Assembly (NCBI RefSeq): GCF_018449605.1
Contig: NZ_JAAVUW010000007.1
Coordinates: 62,001-126,000, forward strand
DNA length: 64,000 nucleotides
Reading direction: 5' to 3'
From: Luteibacter sp. dw_328
GTDB taxonomy: Bacteria > Pseudomonadota > Gammaproteobacteria > Xanthomonadales > Rhodanobacteraceae
The notes beneath the pieces were generated by a model that worked only from the letters and a program-made list of their open reading frames with translations, had not been told where the DNA came from and searched no databases. Position numbers and translations under genes: made by a program. Of this stretch, positions 16,130 through 24,537 are shown one piece after another (the first letter of the stretch is position 1; each line of letters begins with the position of its first letter).

Positions 16130-17877
16130 GCGACAGCCTCGCTGTACAGCACTTCGTTGGCCAACCGTTGCACGGCATTGCGTGCGGTCGACAAGGCGGC
16201 GATCTGGACTGCTGCGCCTCCCTGGCTGGCGTTGGACATCGCAAGTGCTTCCGACACTGCCCGGCGTTGCTCCTCGATCTCGTTTTCGAAGCGCTGAGTG
16301 ACCGCCTCGACGAGTGCGGCGACCTCCGTGCTGACTATGGCGGGCAATTCATCGCGAAGCCCGCGGATGTAAGCAGGAATAATGTCATTCGCAATGCGCT
16401 GGCCTATGGCATCGCGGGCGCGAGATTCTTTTACCCAATCGATGATAGTGGGCAGGAATATGATAGCCAGCTCGACTAGTGGGGTGACGACATTAGTGGT
16501 CACTGCAAGCACCGTCGTCAGCCCCTGGTAAGCAGCCCTCGGAATCGGCTGCCCTTGCTTCCAGTTCATTTCCTCCTTGAGTTTCTTCGTTTCGGCCGCG
16601 TTACGGCTCGACATCGCGGTAGACCACGAGTTGAGCGTCTCACCTGCCAGTTTGAGACTGTTCTGCACGGTCACCAAGAGTTCCTGGCCCAGGCCCGCGG
16701 GCTCGGCCGCGCCGCTTCCTACGGGCTTGAGCGCTCCAGCAACTGCTGAGGCGATAGTCTGGCTCGCATCTCGTAGTTCGCCTTGCATTACCCGACCGAC
16801 AACATTCCGCGTGATCTGCGTGATTGCGACGCCGAGGGCGTCAGCGCTGCCCGACATCGCGGCTTGCACGAACTCGCCCTGAGCCTGATCAAGCTCGCGT
16901 GTCATTTCGCGCATGCATCTGTCGACCGCCCGATCGACGCGGGCCCCCTGGATCTCCTTGATGATGTCGTCGCGTTTGGCTTCGACTGCCTGAAGGCCTG
17001 AGGCCAGCTCGTCTCGACGCCTGCGATTCTGAGTGTCGTCGCGCTGGAAGGCGGCAACGGCGATGTTGATGCGGCCGAGGACTTCCAATGTTTCGTTCTT
17101 CAACAAGGGGGTGTAGGCGCTCCGCACAATCTCGTCAGGGTCTAGCATCTCAACGAGAGCACGCATGCCCTTTCCCGCATCTCTTTCCAATAGGTGCAGG
17201 TCAACGCGGCCGTCGAACGCGACCTCGGCCTGATCCCGCACGAGCTCGGCGACGGCCTCTACATCCTCTGCCGCTCGAAGATCGGTCTTAGAGAGCACGA
17301 AGGTCAACGACCGGCCAAGGCCGTGAATCTCGGACAACTGCCTCGTCATCGAATGTGTAAGGTTACCGTCCTCGACACTGATTACCGCAATAAAATGGGC
17401 ACCGCGAGGCAGGTAGTAAGCGACGGCTTTGTCGTGGTTGGCGAATGACGATCCAAACCCTGGCATATCCACCAGAACGAGTTCCGGGCGCTCAGCCAGG
17501 AAGGCACTATCGATGAAAGCCTGCAGATGCGTGAACTCGGCGGCTCGCGTCTTGATGCTGCTGATATTCGCCAGTTCCATGCGTTCGCTCGTCCCATCAC
17601 TGCGCCACGCGAGCAGGTGCTCATCGACCGAGTAGCGAAGCTCTGTCGCCAATTCCGTCTCCGGAGTGAGGCCTACCGGTAGAATGGGTCGGTCGAGCAG
17701 CGCGTTGAGTAGCGAACTCTTTCCAGCGCTGAATCCTCCGACTACCGGAATAACTACGTCTGTGCGTGCCAGATCGTGACTTATGTCCGAGAACGCGGTC
17801 GAATCTATGCTGACTCCATCGAGGATGGCGGAGACATCATCGGCGTAGCGACAGAGTGATTCTTGTGACGGCAACAT
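16126..17877 (-). CDS. Dynamin-like GTPase with membrane segment (first of three)
   Basis: A 583-aa GTPase with G1 GGFSAGKSS (47-55), the switch-I Thr in TPETELATEL, G3 written DMPG (137-140) and G4 SKTD (196-199). Around residues 450-485 a long hydrophobic stretch (VLAVTTNVVTPLVELAIIF) could insert in a membrane, as the paddle or hairpin of bacterial dynamin-like proteins does. ATG 17877 has AAAGGA about 9 nt upstream. It is the first GTPase gene after the WYL regulator (43 nt gap), so the operon reads regulator, GTPase 1, 2, 3, then possibly the GmrSD-like nuclease. A membrane-acting role is inferred from family and hydrophobic segment. Confidence 0.82.
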   Translation of the reverse strand: MLPSQESLCRYADDVSAILDGVSIDSTAFSDISHDLARTDVVIPVVGGFSAGKSSLLNALLDRPILPVGLTPETELATELRYSVDEHLLAWRSDGTSERMELANISSIKTRAAEFTHLQAFIDSAFLAERPELVLVDMPGFGSSFANHDKAVAYYLPRGAHFIAVISVEDGNLTHSMTRQLSEIHGLGRSLTFVLSKTDLRAAEDVEAVAELVRDQAEVAFDGRVDLHLLERDAGKGMRALVEMLDPDEIVRSAYTPLLKNETLEVLGRINIAVAAFQRDDTQNRRRRDELASGLQAVEAKRDDIIKEIQGARVDRAVDRCMREMTRELDQAQGEFVQAAMSGSADALGVAITQITRNVVGRVMQGELRDASQTIASAVAGALKPVGSGAAEPAGLGQELLVTVQNSLKLAGETLNSWSTAMSSRNAAETKKLKEEMNWKQGQPIPRAAYQGLTTVLAVTTNVVTPLVELAIIFLPTIIDWVKESRARDAIGQRIANDIIPAYIRGLRDELPAIVSTEVAALVEAVTQRFENEIEEQRRAVSEALAMSNASQGGAAVQIAALSTARNAVQRLANEVLYSEAVA

Positions 17878-17920
17878 GGTCTACATTCCTTTGACAGGGC
17901 TTGCAGGATCGCTCGGAAAC

Positions 17921-18922
17921 TCAGGCGCCCACATAGTTGAAAACTGTTTTACGGGCTTCTTCTAGTAACTCGTCGCGGAGGGCAACTGGTTCGCGCACCT
18001 CAACGCCGCTGCCGAAGGCTTTCAGCCACCAGCGGAGCGTCTGATCCGACTCTACGGTCGCCGTCACCGCCACTCGGCGGATTGCTGGTAGATCAGTGAT
18101 TGTCTGGTCCGCGGATAGCGGTGTTTCACGCAAGTGCTCCGCGGCCTCAGGCGTGAAGTGAGCGACAAGCCGTATCTCGCCCTGCGACTCGTATTTGGCG
18201 GCGACTCTTGCGTAGGTGGAGAAGACGAAACCAACTGGAACGCGGGCAGTGTCATGTGTTGGTCGTGTGTCCGACAGTCGGTGCAGTGCTAGCTGACGGA
18301 TGTCTGCGTAATCAAAGAGGGTGCATACCAGGTACTGCACAGACCCACGAACCAGTAGCCCTAATGGATGAATTGTGAGATCGCGAACATCAGACGCCCC
18401 TTTTGATCGATAACCGGCGATCAGCTGGCGACGGGTGGCGAGCGCCTCATGCACATCTCTTAGTACGCACCGATCAATTGCGGGTGGCAGCAGGGCGAGC
18501 GCCGACGGGATGACCGCGGTGCGCCGGTGCCACTCGTTCCATGCGCCCGCTGCGAGCTCCTGGTTTGCCATATCGAAGATCGGCGCGAGTTCGTGCATCA
18601 AGCTATCGGGCATCAAAGTGCGAAGGTGGAGCTGCGCGAGCAAAAGCGCGATGCCCTGCGAAACGCTTAGCTTTGGAGTGAACTCGAAGTTTGCATCTCT
18701 GGCCCAGTACCAGCCAAAGGGTTTGCTGGATTCGTCCGCGACAAGGGGAAAACGCACAGACAGGGTCTGGAGGTCTCGTTCGACGGTCCGCCGGGTGACT
18801 TCAATGCCTTGGCGGCTGAGCGAGCCGCGCAAATCTGATGCGGTGGTTCGCCATGGCGCCCGCGGAATCAAGCGCAACAGGGTCCATTGGCGCCAAATCG
18901 TGTCATTCGTTGCAGTGCTCAC
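17921..18922 (-). CDS. WYL-domain transcriptional regulator
   Basis: A 333-aa protein with an N-terminal winged helix (residues ~8-60, including SRQGIEVTRRTVERDLQ), a central WYL domain (IHPLGLLVRGSVQYLVCTLF) and a C-terminal WCX-type domain. I start at GTG 18922, preceded by GGGGGCGGAG; a longer reading from 18988 adds 22 residues that look like leader. WYL regulators such as BrxR and CapW control phage-defence operons and respond to nucleic-acid signals. Here it heads the dynamin-like GTPase operon and diverges from a small-protein/GIY-YIG-like set, so the 18923-19089 interval probably contains both promoters and its operator. No obvious operator palindrome was found by eye. Confidence 0.85.
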   Translation of the reverse strand: MSTATNDTIWRQWTLLRLIPRAPWRTTASDLRGSLSRQGIEVTRRTVERDLQTLSVRFPLVADESSKPFGWYWARDANFEFTPKLSVSQGIALLLAQLHLRTLMPDSLMHELAPIFDMANQELAAGAWNEWHRRTAVIPSALALLPPAIDRCVLRDVHEALATRRQLIAGYRSKGASDVRDLTIHPLGLLVRGSVQYLVCTLFDYADIRQLALHRLSDTRPTHDTARVPVGFVFSTYARVAAKYESQGEIRLVAHFTPEAAEHLRETPLSADQTITDLPAIRRVAVTATVESDQTLRWWLKAFGSGVEVREPVALRDELLEEARKTVFNYVGA

Positions 18923-19089
18923 AACTCCGCCCCCTGCGGCCCTCGATGCTCTCCATGATGCATCGATGTGCGACGCAGTATGTCGCATCGAAACGCAGAA
19001 TGGGATATGAGGGAACGCTTGCCGCGGCGAGGATGCCGCATGTCATCTATCGCGATTGCGCGAGCCCACCACTTCAACGGAAGACTTTC

Positions 19090-19188
19090 ATGTTCAAAAT
19101 TATCGGTGCAACAGTTGTTTACGGCTTCGCCATTCTTGGCATATCTACTTATTTGGCGCGCGTCAATTATTCGACGGTCGAGGAGTAG
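19090..19188 (+). CDS. Single-helix membrane microprotein (32 aa)
   Basis: A 32-codon frame starting at ATG 19090 with one hydrophobic stretch (IIGATVVYGFAILGISTYLA) and short polar ends, the profile of a one-pass inner-membrane microprotein. The upstream AACGGAAG gives a modest ribosome site. Its stop lies 3 nt before the next ATG and its last codons supply that gene's GAGGAG site, which suggests coupled translation. It faces the WYL regulator. Function unknown; small membrane peptides next to defence genes are often effectors, but nothing here proves that. It may also be chance, given its size. Confidence 0.45.
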   Translation: MFKIIGATVVYGFAILGISTYLARVNYSTVEE

Positions 19189-19191
19189 GCG

Positions 19192-19398
19192 ATGTGGGGG
19201 AAGGCAAGAAATCTTACCTCCGAATGTCTGGACTGCTCTTGGCGCAAGACGTCGCCGCCTGCAGGTGATGTCCTGATGCAGGGGCTCACCTACTTCAAGC
19301 ACTGCCCTGCCTGCGGGGGTGAGAATATGATTCGGCGTGAGTCCACAGATATCGAGCAGCTTGTGGAGCGGCTGATGCCGTGGCGCCGCGTTGATTGA
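19192..19398 (+). CDS. Small zinc-ribbon-like protein
   Basis: A 68-aa protein with two CxxC knuckles, ECLDC (Cys12, Cys15) and HCPACGG (Cys39, Cys42), the pattern of a zinc ribbon. GAGGAG sits about 7 nt before ATG 19192. It follows the one-helix microprotein directly and precedes the GIY-YIG-like gene by 48 nt, all on the plus strand. Zinc ribbons of this size usually bind nucleic acid or protein. No further family is recognised. Compact coding and a good start make it likely real. Confidence 0.6.
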   Translation: MWGKARNLTSECLDCSWRKTSPPAGDVLMQGLTYFKHCPACGGENMIRRESTDIEQLVERLMPWRRVD

Positions 19399-19446
19399 TA
19401 CTTGACGTTGGCGAAGCACGTTCGTTACTGACCCAAGGAATCGTCT

Positions 19447-20163
19447 ATGTCGTCACTTCTCACGTTTGCACCTCGTCTCAAGTTAAGCGACCTTTTCACC
19501 GTTAAGCCGGACCTCACCGCATGGGACGGACAATACGACGCGGTACCTCGTCCCAGGGAGGGCCGTAGCCTTGTAAGAACGCCCGCGCGAGGACTGGCAT
19601 CCTTCATTTCGTATGCGCGGGGGTTGGAGCTCGTCCCGGGCAAGCAGCTGCCGCACCGGCACGGTGTGTACGTCATTGGCTTTCTCGATCCGTACCCGGC
19701 GGTCTACGTGGGCATAGCTGCCGACGACAAAGCGAAGCCCGAGGGCATCCTTAAGCGGCTACAGAAGCACCGCGTGAAAGTCACGGGATCGCATGTGCAC
19801 GAAGCGAAGAACCTCGGCGGAATTCTCCATCCGAAGCGCTGGGGTGACTTCGCGGCGAGCCGCCATGCGGACTTCGCCTCGCGCGGAGAGGTCGACTTGC
19901 TTGAGGATGTCGTGATCATGACGGGTTCACTCGGCGAGGGTGCCAACGCTAAAGATGTGCTTCAGTCCTTCGAACAGCACCTCAGCCTTCCCCGAAAATT
20001 CAAGCAATCCAGCAGTCTGTGTCTGCAACTCGTGCAGGCGGTTTTCGATCACCGGCCAGCTGAGGTATATAGCCTTAATACGCAGCGCTCAAGGAGAGCT
20101 CCGCCCGGCGGGGTGAGCGTGTCGTTTGACGGCCAGCCGCCGATCCGCCTAGAAGCTCGTTGA
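19447..20163 (+). CDS. GIY-YIG-like nuclease-fold protein
   Basis: A 238-aa protein. Residues 73-89 read GVY, an 11-residue spacer, then YVG, which fits the GIY-x10/11-YIG core of this endonuclease fold. The next helix carries KRLQKHR (103-109), where the catalytic Arg and a His are expected, and acidic residues (EVDLLEDV, 148-155) could provide the metal-binding Glu. The N-terminal 70 residues and C-terminal tail are unrecognised. AAGGA precedes the ATG. It is the last gene of a short set divergent from the WYL regulator and converges on the hydrolase gene. GIY-YIG domains occur in restriction enzymes, repair proteins and homing endonucleases; activity here is inferred. Confidence 0.65.
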   Translation: MSSLLTFAPRLKLSDLFTVKPDLTAWDGQYDAVPRPREGRSLVRTPARGLASFISYARGLELVPGKQLPHRHGVYVIGFLDPYPAVYVGIAADDKAKPEGILKRLQKHRVKVTGSHVHEAKNLGGILHPKRWGDFAASRHADFASRGEVDLLEDVVIMTGSLGEGANAKDVLQSFEQHLSLPRKFKQSSSLCLQLVQAVFDHRPAEVYSLNTQRSRRAPPGGVSVSFDGQPPIRLEAR

Positions 20164-20195
20164 CTGACTAGGCTACTGTTTCTGGGTGCTTTGCT

Positions 20196-21050
20196 CTATC
20201 GATCTAAAAGATCGAGAAGCGCGGCTCGATAGGCTGGCCCCGCGATTAGAAAGGTATCCTCGTGATTGCCCCCGGGCACGGCTTCGAACCTCACGCCCGG
20301 ACGGTTGAGCATGATTGCATTCGCCGCATCGAAGGGTGCGACTTTATCGTCGGTGCCCTGGAAAACGATCATGGGCGGACCCTGCCAACGGCTTACCGCC
20401 GGCTCCAGCTCCCCTGCCATCGGTACGAGGGCTCGGATGGGTAACGACTGCCAGGCCCATGTTGCGATGTGCCGACGCATCCAGGCTCGAATAGCAGTCG
20501 CCAGGTCCGGAGATACGCCTTCCACCAATACGCCCTTGGGTCGTAACTTCGCAGCTTCCACGACAGCGATGCTTGCGCCCAAGGAGCGGCCGACAAAGAG
20601 GCTTTGCGCCATCGTGCAGAGGCCGTCGTCTGCGAGGAATCTCAGCGTACGTTCCACGTCCTCGGAGAGGTGCTTGAGCGAGCCTTGCCCTGGAGCGCCA
20701 TCCTGGCCGGGATACGAGATCGTATAGAGGGCGACGCCGTCGACTCGGATCAAGGGGAGGAGGTCTCGTTCGTATCTCGCCATTCCGCCGTGCTGGCCGG
20801 GGAAGAAGATCGCGCACTTGCCGTCAAGACCATTGCTGTAGCGGCGAAGAGCTACGCCGCGTCCTTGGTTTGTGGTTACGACGTGTCGCCATTGTTCATG
20901 GGTCGCCTCCGAGCGCGAGGGACTGAGTACCCACTGATCCAGCATGAAGACAAGTATCAATACAGGGGTCAAGAAGTACGCCACGAGGCAGGCAAAGCCT
21001 ATCCAGGCGAGACGAAGGCGATGCTGCTTTGCCCAGTGACGTACCGTCAT
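20196..21050 (-). CDS. Membrane-anchored alpha/beta hydrolase
   Basis: A 284-aa protein starting at ATG 21050, with AAGG just upstream; a longer reading from 21113 adds 21 unconvincing residues. Residues ~12-38 form a hydrophobic anchor (FACLVAYFLTPVLILVFML). The catalytic domain shows an oxyanion region FFPGQHGG, the nucleophile elbow GRSLG, an acid strand VFQGTDDKVAP and the catalytic His in GGNHEDTF. It resembles the membrane-bound alpha/beta hydrolases related to BEM46/ABHD13 (serine hydrolases). Substrate unknown. It is convergent with the GIY-YIG-like gene and probably monocistronic. Confidence 0.8.
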   Translation of the reverse strand: MTVRHWAKQHRLRLAWIGFACLVAYFLTPVLILVFMLDQWVLSPSRSEATHEQWRHVVTTNQGRGVALRRYSNGLDGKCAIFFPGQHGGMARYERDLLPLIRVDGVALYTISYPGQDGAPGQGSLKHLSEDVERTLRFLADDGLCTMAQSLFVGRSLGASIAVVEAAKLRPKGVLVEGVSPDLATAIRAWMRRHIATWAWQSLPIRALVPMAGELEPAVSRWQGPPMIVFQGTDDKVAPFDAANAIMLNRPGVRFEAVPGGNHEDTFLIAGPAYRAALLDLLDR

Positions 21051-21122
21051 ATCCTTGCTATCCCAAAAGCATTGACGAGAGCACCCGAGGTCGGGCGAAT
21101 GTACGCGTGTCATCGCGCAGGA

Positions 21123-21269
21123 CTACAGACAACCGAATGTTGTCTTGCTACGGCCGTTCCGTTGCCTGCGTCGTCGCTATCGGTGCTGCGCAGACAACCA
21201 TTGCTTAATGCTTTGAGAAGCGCAGACCAAGGGTGCTACCAACACCCTCAGCCTGCTAACCATGACCAA
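21123..21269. repeat. 147-bp structured repeat, copy A
   Basis: This interval aligns without net gaps to 21806-21952. Shared landmarks are CTACAGACAACCGAA at the left end, a second internal GCGCAGACAACCAT, an identical 40-nt block (21218-21257) and ACCATGACCAA at the right end. The block contains a hairpin with arms GGGTG/CACCC, and the left end a hairpin with arms ACAAC/GTTGT. The copy lies between the hydrolase start and the next minus-strand gene. No coding potential is convincing. Confidence 0.8.
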
Positions 21270-21320
21270 ATTATCGAGACCAGCGTCGATGGCGTCGCCA
21301 CAGAATAGCCAGCCGGGTTG

Positions 21321-21692
21321 CTAGGGTTGCGAGCCCTTGGCTTTGGCCTCGTGAATAAGTTCACGGATGGCGTCCGCTGGTAGCTTCTGCAGCTCGTCAT
21401 GCGCCGCATCGGTCACACGTTTACTACCAGTGCCCTCACCCATGACGCTGGTGGTTCCACCGTCCGCCTTGACGATAAAGTAGAACGAGCCGTCGAGACC
21501 CTCCGGCGTCGAAAAAACCGCCATCACACGCTCGTCCGAGCACGCAAAGACGAGCCATGGAGCGCCACCGAAAGTGTGCCTGACCGGTCCGTCTAAGCAG
21601 CTGATCTTCTCGGGTTGTGCGGGTGCCGTCAGCTGTAGTTCGCCACTGATTCCGCCGATCATCAATGCGGCGGAAAAGAAGATCGAGATCAT
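21321..21692 (-). CDS. Small secreted protein of unknown function
   Basis: A 123-aa protein that begins with a short hydrophobic segment (SIFFSAALMIGGISG), probably a signal peptide, and then a soluble domain with two Cys (ISCLDG and FACSDE) that could form a disulfide in the periplasm. The C-terminal third is helical and polar (ELQKLPADAIRELIHEAK). It lies between the two copies of the 147-bp repeat. No family recognised; proximity to the type IV effector region is the only context. Confidence 0.6.
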   Translation of the reverse strand: MISIFFSAALMIGGISGELQLTAPAQPEKISCLDGPVRHTFGGAPWLVFACSDERVMAVFSTPEGLDGSFYFIVKADGGTTSVMGEGTGSKRVTDAAHDELQKLPADAIRELIHEAKAKGSQP

Positions 21693-21805
21693 CGCAAGTC
21701 CTTGAGAATTGGATCACGAAAGCTTCGCCGGCCGATTGCCCCATTTACACGGGTCATCGACGAGCGCCCTTGCTTAAGCTTGAAAGCACTTGATCGTTTG
21801 GTCCC

Positions 21806-21952
21806 CTACAGACAACCGAAGGTTGTTTTGCTACGGTCATTCCCGTTGACTGCGTCATCGCCATCACACACGCGCAGACAACCATCGCTAAAGCGGTGAA
21901 AAGCGCAGACCAAGGGTGCTACCAACACCCTCAGCCTGCTGACCATGACCAA
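21806..21952. repeat. 147-bp structured repeat, copy B
   Basis: Second copy of the element at 21123-21269, in the same orientation, 683 bp further on. The first hairpin is perfect here (ACAACC gaa GGTTGT) and is followed by TTTT, so it could act as an intrinsic terminator on the plus strand. The 40-nt block (21901-21940) is identical to copy A. The rest differs at scattered positions, as expected of diverged copies under structural constraint or of an old duplication. Confidence 0.8.
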
Positions 21953-22305
21953 CTCTCAGGAAGTCGACAATGGCTACCCCCGATCATACGGCACGCGCTC
22001 GCCCGCCGAACCCCCTCGGCGACACCCCCAACGGTTACCGGCCAGTCTGCATACCGCGCAGACACGGTTGAAGAACCGCGGCGGCGGCCGCTTTTTCTAA
22101 GAACTTTCTTCGCCGTCTTACCCGGCACGTAGCCGCTTGGGTCGGTGGTCAGGGCTGACGCCGCGATCCACTTCGTCAATTACGCCGCCGGCGCCCGGAC
22201 ACGGGCAGTCGTTGAACCCGCGAGTCCTATGGTCCGCGGCACGCCGCGCTTTGCACGGCGTGCCGCAACTTAAACGTGGGGCGGCCATCCGAAAGGAAGA
22301 AGACC
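21953..22305. other. Non-coding stretch with an 11-bp hairpin
   Basis: About 350 nt without a gene I can support. Short frames on both strands run through it but lack ribosome sites and recognisable domains. At 22236-22266 there is an 11-bp perfect inverted repeat (arms GCGGCACGCCG and CGGCGTGCCGC, 9-nt loop), not followed by a T-run. It lies just upstream of the small helical protein gene and could be a terminator or a leader structure. Confidence 0.5.
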
Positions 22306-22548
22306 ATGAGTGAAATCAACGAAAGCGAAACCTCCACCCACGATCTCTTGAACCAGGCCACCGAGTGGCTGCAATACGCCCGAGGCCTTACCGAGCTGTT
22401 GGCCGAACTCGTGCACGAGTCCGATGCGGTCGATTGCAACCGTATGGCGATGGGGCTTGAAGCCATCAGTGCGCTGACGCGCTTGGGGGTGCGCTGTACG
22501 GCGGAGGCGCATGCGCGCATGACATGGGAGCGGGCAGGGCGGGCGTGA
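22306..22548 (+). CDS. Small acidic helical protein
   Basis: An 80-aa protein starting at ATG 22306 with GAAAGGAAG upstream. It is predicted helical and soluble, with DLLNQATEWLQYARGL near residues 12-27. A 36-nt segment coding DLL-Q--EWLQY recurs at 27154-27189 (30 of 36 bases identical), so the gene has a relic copy on the other side of the effector gene. It resembles small DUF3077/DUF6124-type proteins in size and composition, but that is only an impression. It lies 124 nt upstream of virD4. Confidence 0.55.
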   Translation: MSEINESETSTHDLLNQATEWLQYARGLTELLAELVHESDAVDCNRMAMGLEAISALTRLGVRCTAEAHARMTWERAGRA

Positions 22549-22672
22549 GAACCGCGGCCACGGCGGATAGAAGAATTCTGAAAAGTGGGCCAGACGTGTG
22601 CGGCGCACTCCGATTCTGACCCGGACTAAAGCATGCTCGCAGATTGGCATTCGCGTGAGGGAACACAGTTAG

Positions 22673-24487
22673 ATGAGCGGAATGTACAAGGCATTAACGT
22701 TGCTCGTACTTGGACTCTTTGCCCTGGTGGGCGGAGAGTACCTGGCGGGTTTCCTTACCCTATGGATTCTTGGCCTCGGCCAGGTGTCTCTGGAGGTGAC
22801 CACGTATTGGCAATACTTCCGCGCACTCGATCTGCCCCAGGTCGCGCCGTACGTCCTTAAGATCAAGCTGTGCGGTGCCTTCGGATTCGGTGGGCCGCTG
22901 GCGGCATGGTTGAGTCTTTTCATGCCGGTACTGAGGTCCAAACCAGAAACCATGCACGGCGACGCACGCTTCGCAAAGCTGGCGGACATGAAAAAGGCGG
23001 GGCTGCTCAAGCAAACTCCGGAAAGCATCCTCATGGGGAAGTACAAGGGTCGCTATCTCTGGCTCGGCGGCGCCCAGCATGTCATTACCATCAGCCCTAC
23101 ACGATCCGGTAAGACCACCAGCATTGCCATTCCGGCGCTGCTCTCGTACCAGCACTCAATGGTGGTGCTGGACCTGAAGGGTGAGCTGTACAAGGCGACC
23201 AGCGGCTGGCGCGAATCGCAGCAGCAGAAAGTCTACGTATGGGCGCCCTACGATGACGCGGGAAACACGCATCGATTCAATCCGATGACCACCTTGGCGG
23301 GTGTCGATCCTGCGAAGCGTATTGGCGAGATCCAGACCATCGCCGCCATTCTCTACCCGGACCAGCCAGGCAACGATCCATTCTGGACGTCGCAGAGCCG
23401 TGCGGCATTCACCGCCATGGCTTCGTACCTCTTCGAAGCCTGGGACGACCAGATGATCTCGCAGGCAGTGGACGGTACCGAACCGCTCATGGCGGATATA
23501 AACACCTCGCCGGATTTCCCCAGCTTCGAGCGCATCTTGCATTTCTCAAGTGGAACGGACACCCAAAGCACCAAAGAGGTCATCGATTCAATTCTCCGGA
23601 AGCCCAGATACAGGTTTGTCAGCCAGCAGACCCGAATCGTCTTCGGCAACCTCGCAGGCATGGCGGAAGATACCTTTTCGTCAGTGATCGCCACCATGCA
23701 GGCGCCCCTGCAGCAGTTCCTTAGCCCGATCCTCGCCGCAGCGACGAACGCCACGGATTTCGACATCGGCGCCCTGCGCAAGCGGCCAACCACCCTTTAC
23801 GTGATCATCCCCACAAACAAGCTGGACGAGAGCAGCAAGCTACTCAACATCTTCTTCAGCACCGTGATCGGAAACAATCTTGGCAAGCAACTCGGAGAAG
23901 ATCCTGATCTCAAGTATCAGATGCTCATGTTGATGGACGAGTTCACCGCCATGGGAAGGGTCGATGTATGGGCGAAGCGAATATCCATCGCCGCTAGCTA
24001 TGGCGTGCGCGACTTGTGCATCGTCCAGAGTCGGGCCCAGCTGCGCTCCGCCTACGGCGAGAACGACGCCCAGAACTTCATCACGAACCACGGTGCGCAG
24101 ATCGTTTTCGCACCGCGAGAGCAGAGCGACGCCAACGAATACAGCGAAATGCTGGGCTACAAAACGGTCCGGAAGGAACACCGGAGCACCAGTCGGGGTG
24201 GCGGAGCGCCGCAGGTGTCGACGAGCTTCAGTGAGGAGCGCCGAGCCGTTCTCCTGCCCCAGGAGATCAAGGAGCTGCCGGCCGACGAAGAGCTCATCTT
24301 CTACGAAGGTTGCCGACCGATCCGGGCAAGGAAGAACTGGTTCTTCAAGGACAAGAGGCTGCAGGCGCGCGCCGGTATGCCAGTTTCTGTAGTGGCCCAT
24401 GCGGGGCAGGTGTCACGTACGTTGGCGCGCGCCCAGGCCGTGCGGAAGCAAACTAACGCTCGAGTGCTCGCGGCGCTGGCCCAGTAA
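22673..24487 (+). CDS. virD4: Type IV secretion coupling protein VirD4
   Basis: A 604-aa hexameric ATPase that recruits effectors to the type IV secretion channel at the inner membrane. Two N-terminal membrane helices (residues ~6-34 and ~66-86) precede Walker A SPTRSGKTTS (141-150) and Walker B MLMLMDEF (~419-426), with the conserved VLDLKGELY and RFNPM motifs of the TraG/VirD4 family. In Xanthomonadales this protein binds the XVIPCD tail of toxic effectors. Here it is followed by an immunity candidate and an XVIPCD-bearing effector, but no virB genes lie in the window. GAGGGAA precedes the ATG. Confidence 0.95.
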   Translation: MSGMYKALTLLVLGLFALVGGEYLAGFLTLWILGLGQVSLEVTTYWQYFRALDLPQVAPYVLKIKLCGAFGFGGPLAAWLSLFMPVLRSKPETMHGDARFAKLADMKKAGLLKQTPESILMGKYKGRYLWLGGAQHVITISPTRSGKTTSIAIPALLSYQHSMVVLDLKGELYKATSGWRESQQQKVYVWAPYDDAGNTHRFNPMTTLAGVDPAKRIGEIQTIAAILYPDQPGNDPFWTSQSRAAFTAMASYLFEAWDDQMISQAVDGTEPLMADINTSPDFPSFERILHFSSGTDTQSTKEVIDSILRKPRYRFVSQQTRIVFGNLAGMAEDTFSSVIATMQAPLQQFLSPILAAATNATDFDIGALRKRPTTLYVIIPTNKLDESSKLLNIFFSTVIGNNLGKQLGEDPDLKYQMLMLMDEFTAMGRVDVWAKRISIAASYGVRDLCIVQSRAQLRSAYGENDAQNFITNHGAQIVFAPREQSDANEYSEMLGYKTVRKEHRSTSRGGGAPQVSTSFSEERRAVLLPQEIKELPADEELIFYEGCRPIRARKNWFFKDKRLQARAGMPVSVVAHAGQVSRTLARAQAVRKQTNARVLAALAQ

Positions 24488-24537
24488 TAGTTAGTGGCGC
24501 GAGCCACTCCACCCCTCGAAAGCTGACCCAAGGCAAC

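Noticed and set aside
21123-21952. CRISPR array
   Set aside because: Only two 147-bp copies separated by 536 bp containing a gene; no short regularly spaced repeats anywhere in the window and no cas genes.
21931-22179. Small minus-strand frame running from the 147-bp repeat
   Set aside because: Its C-terminal half is simply a translation of the repeat, and no ribosome site or family supports it.
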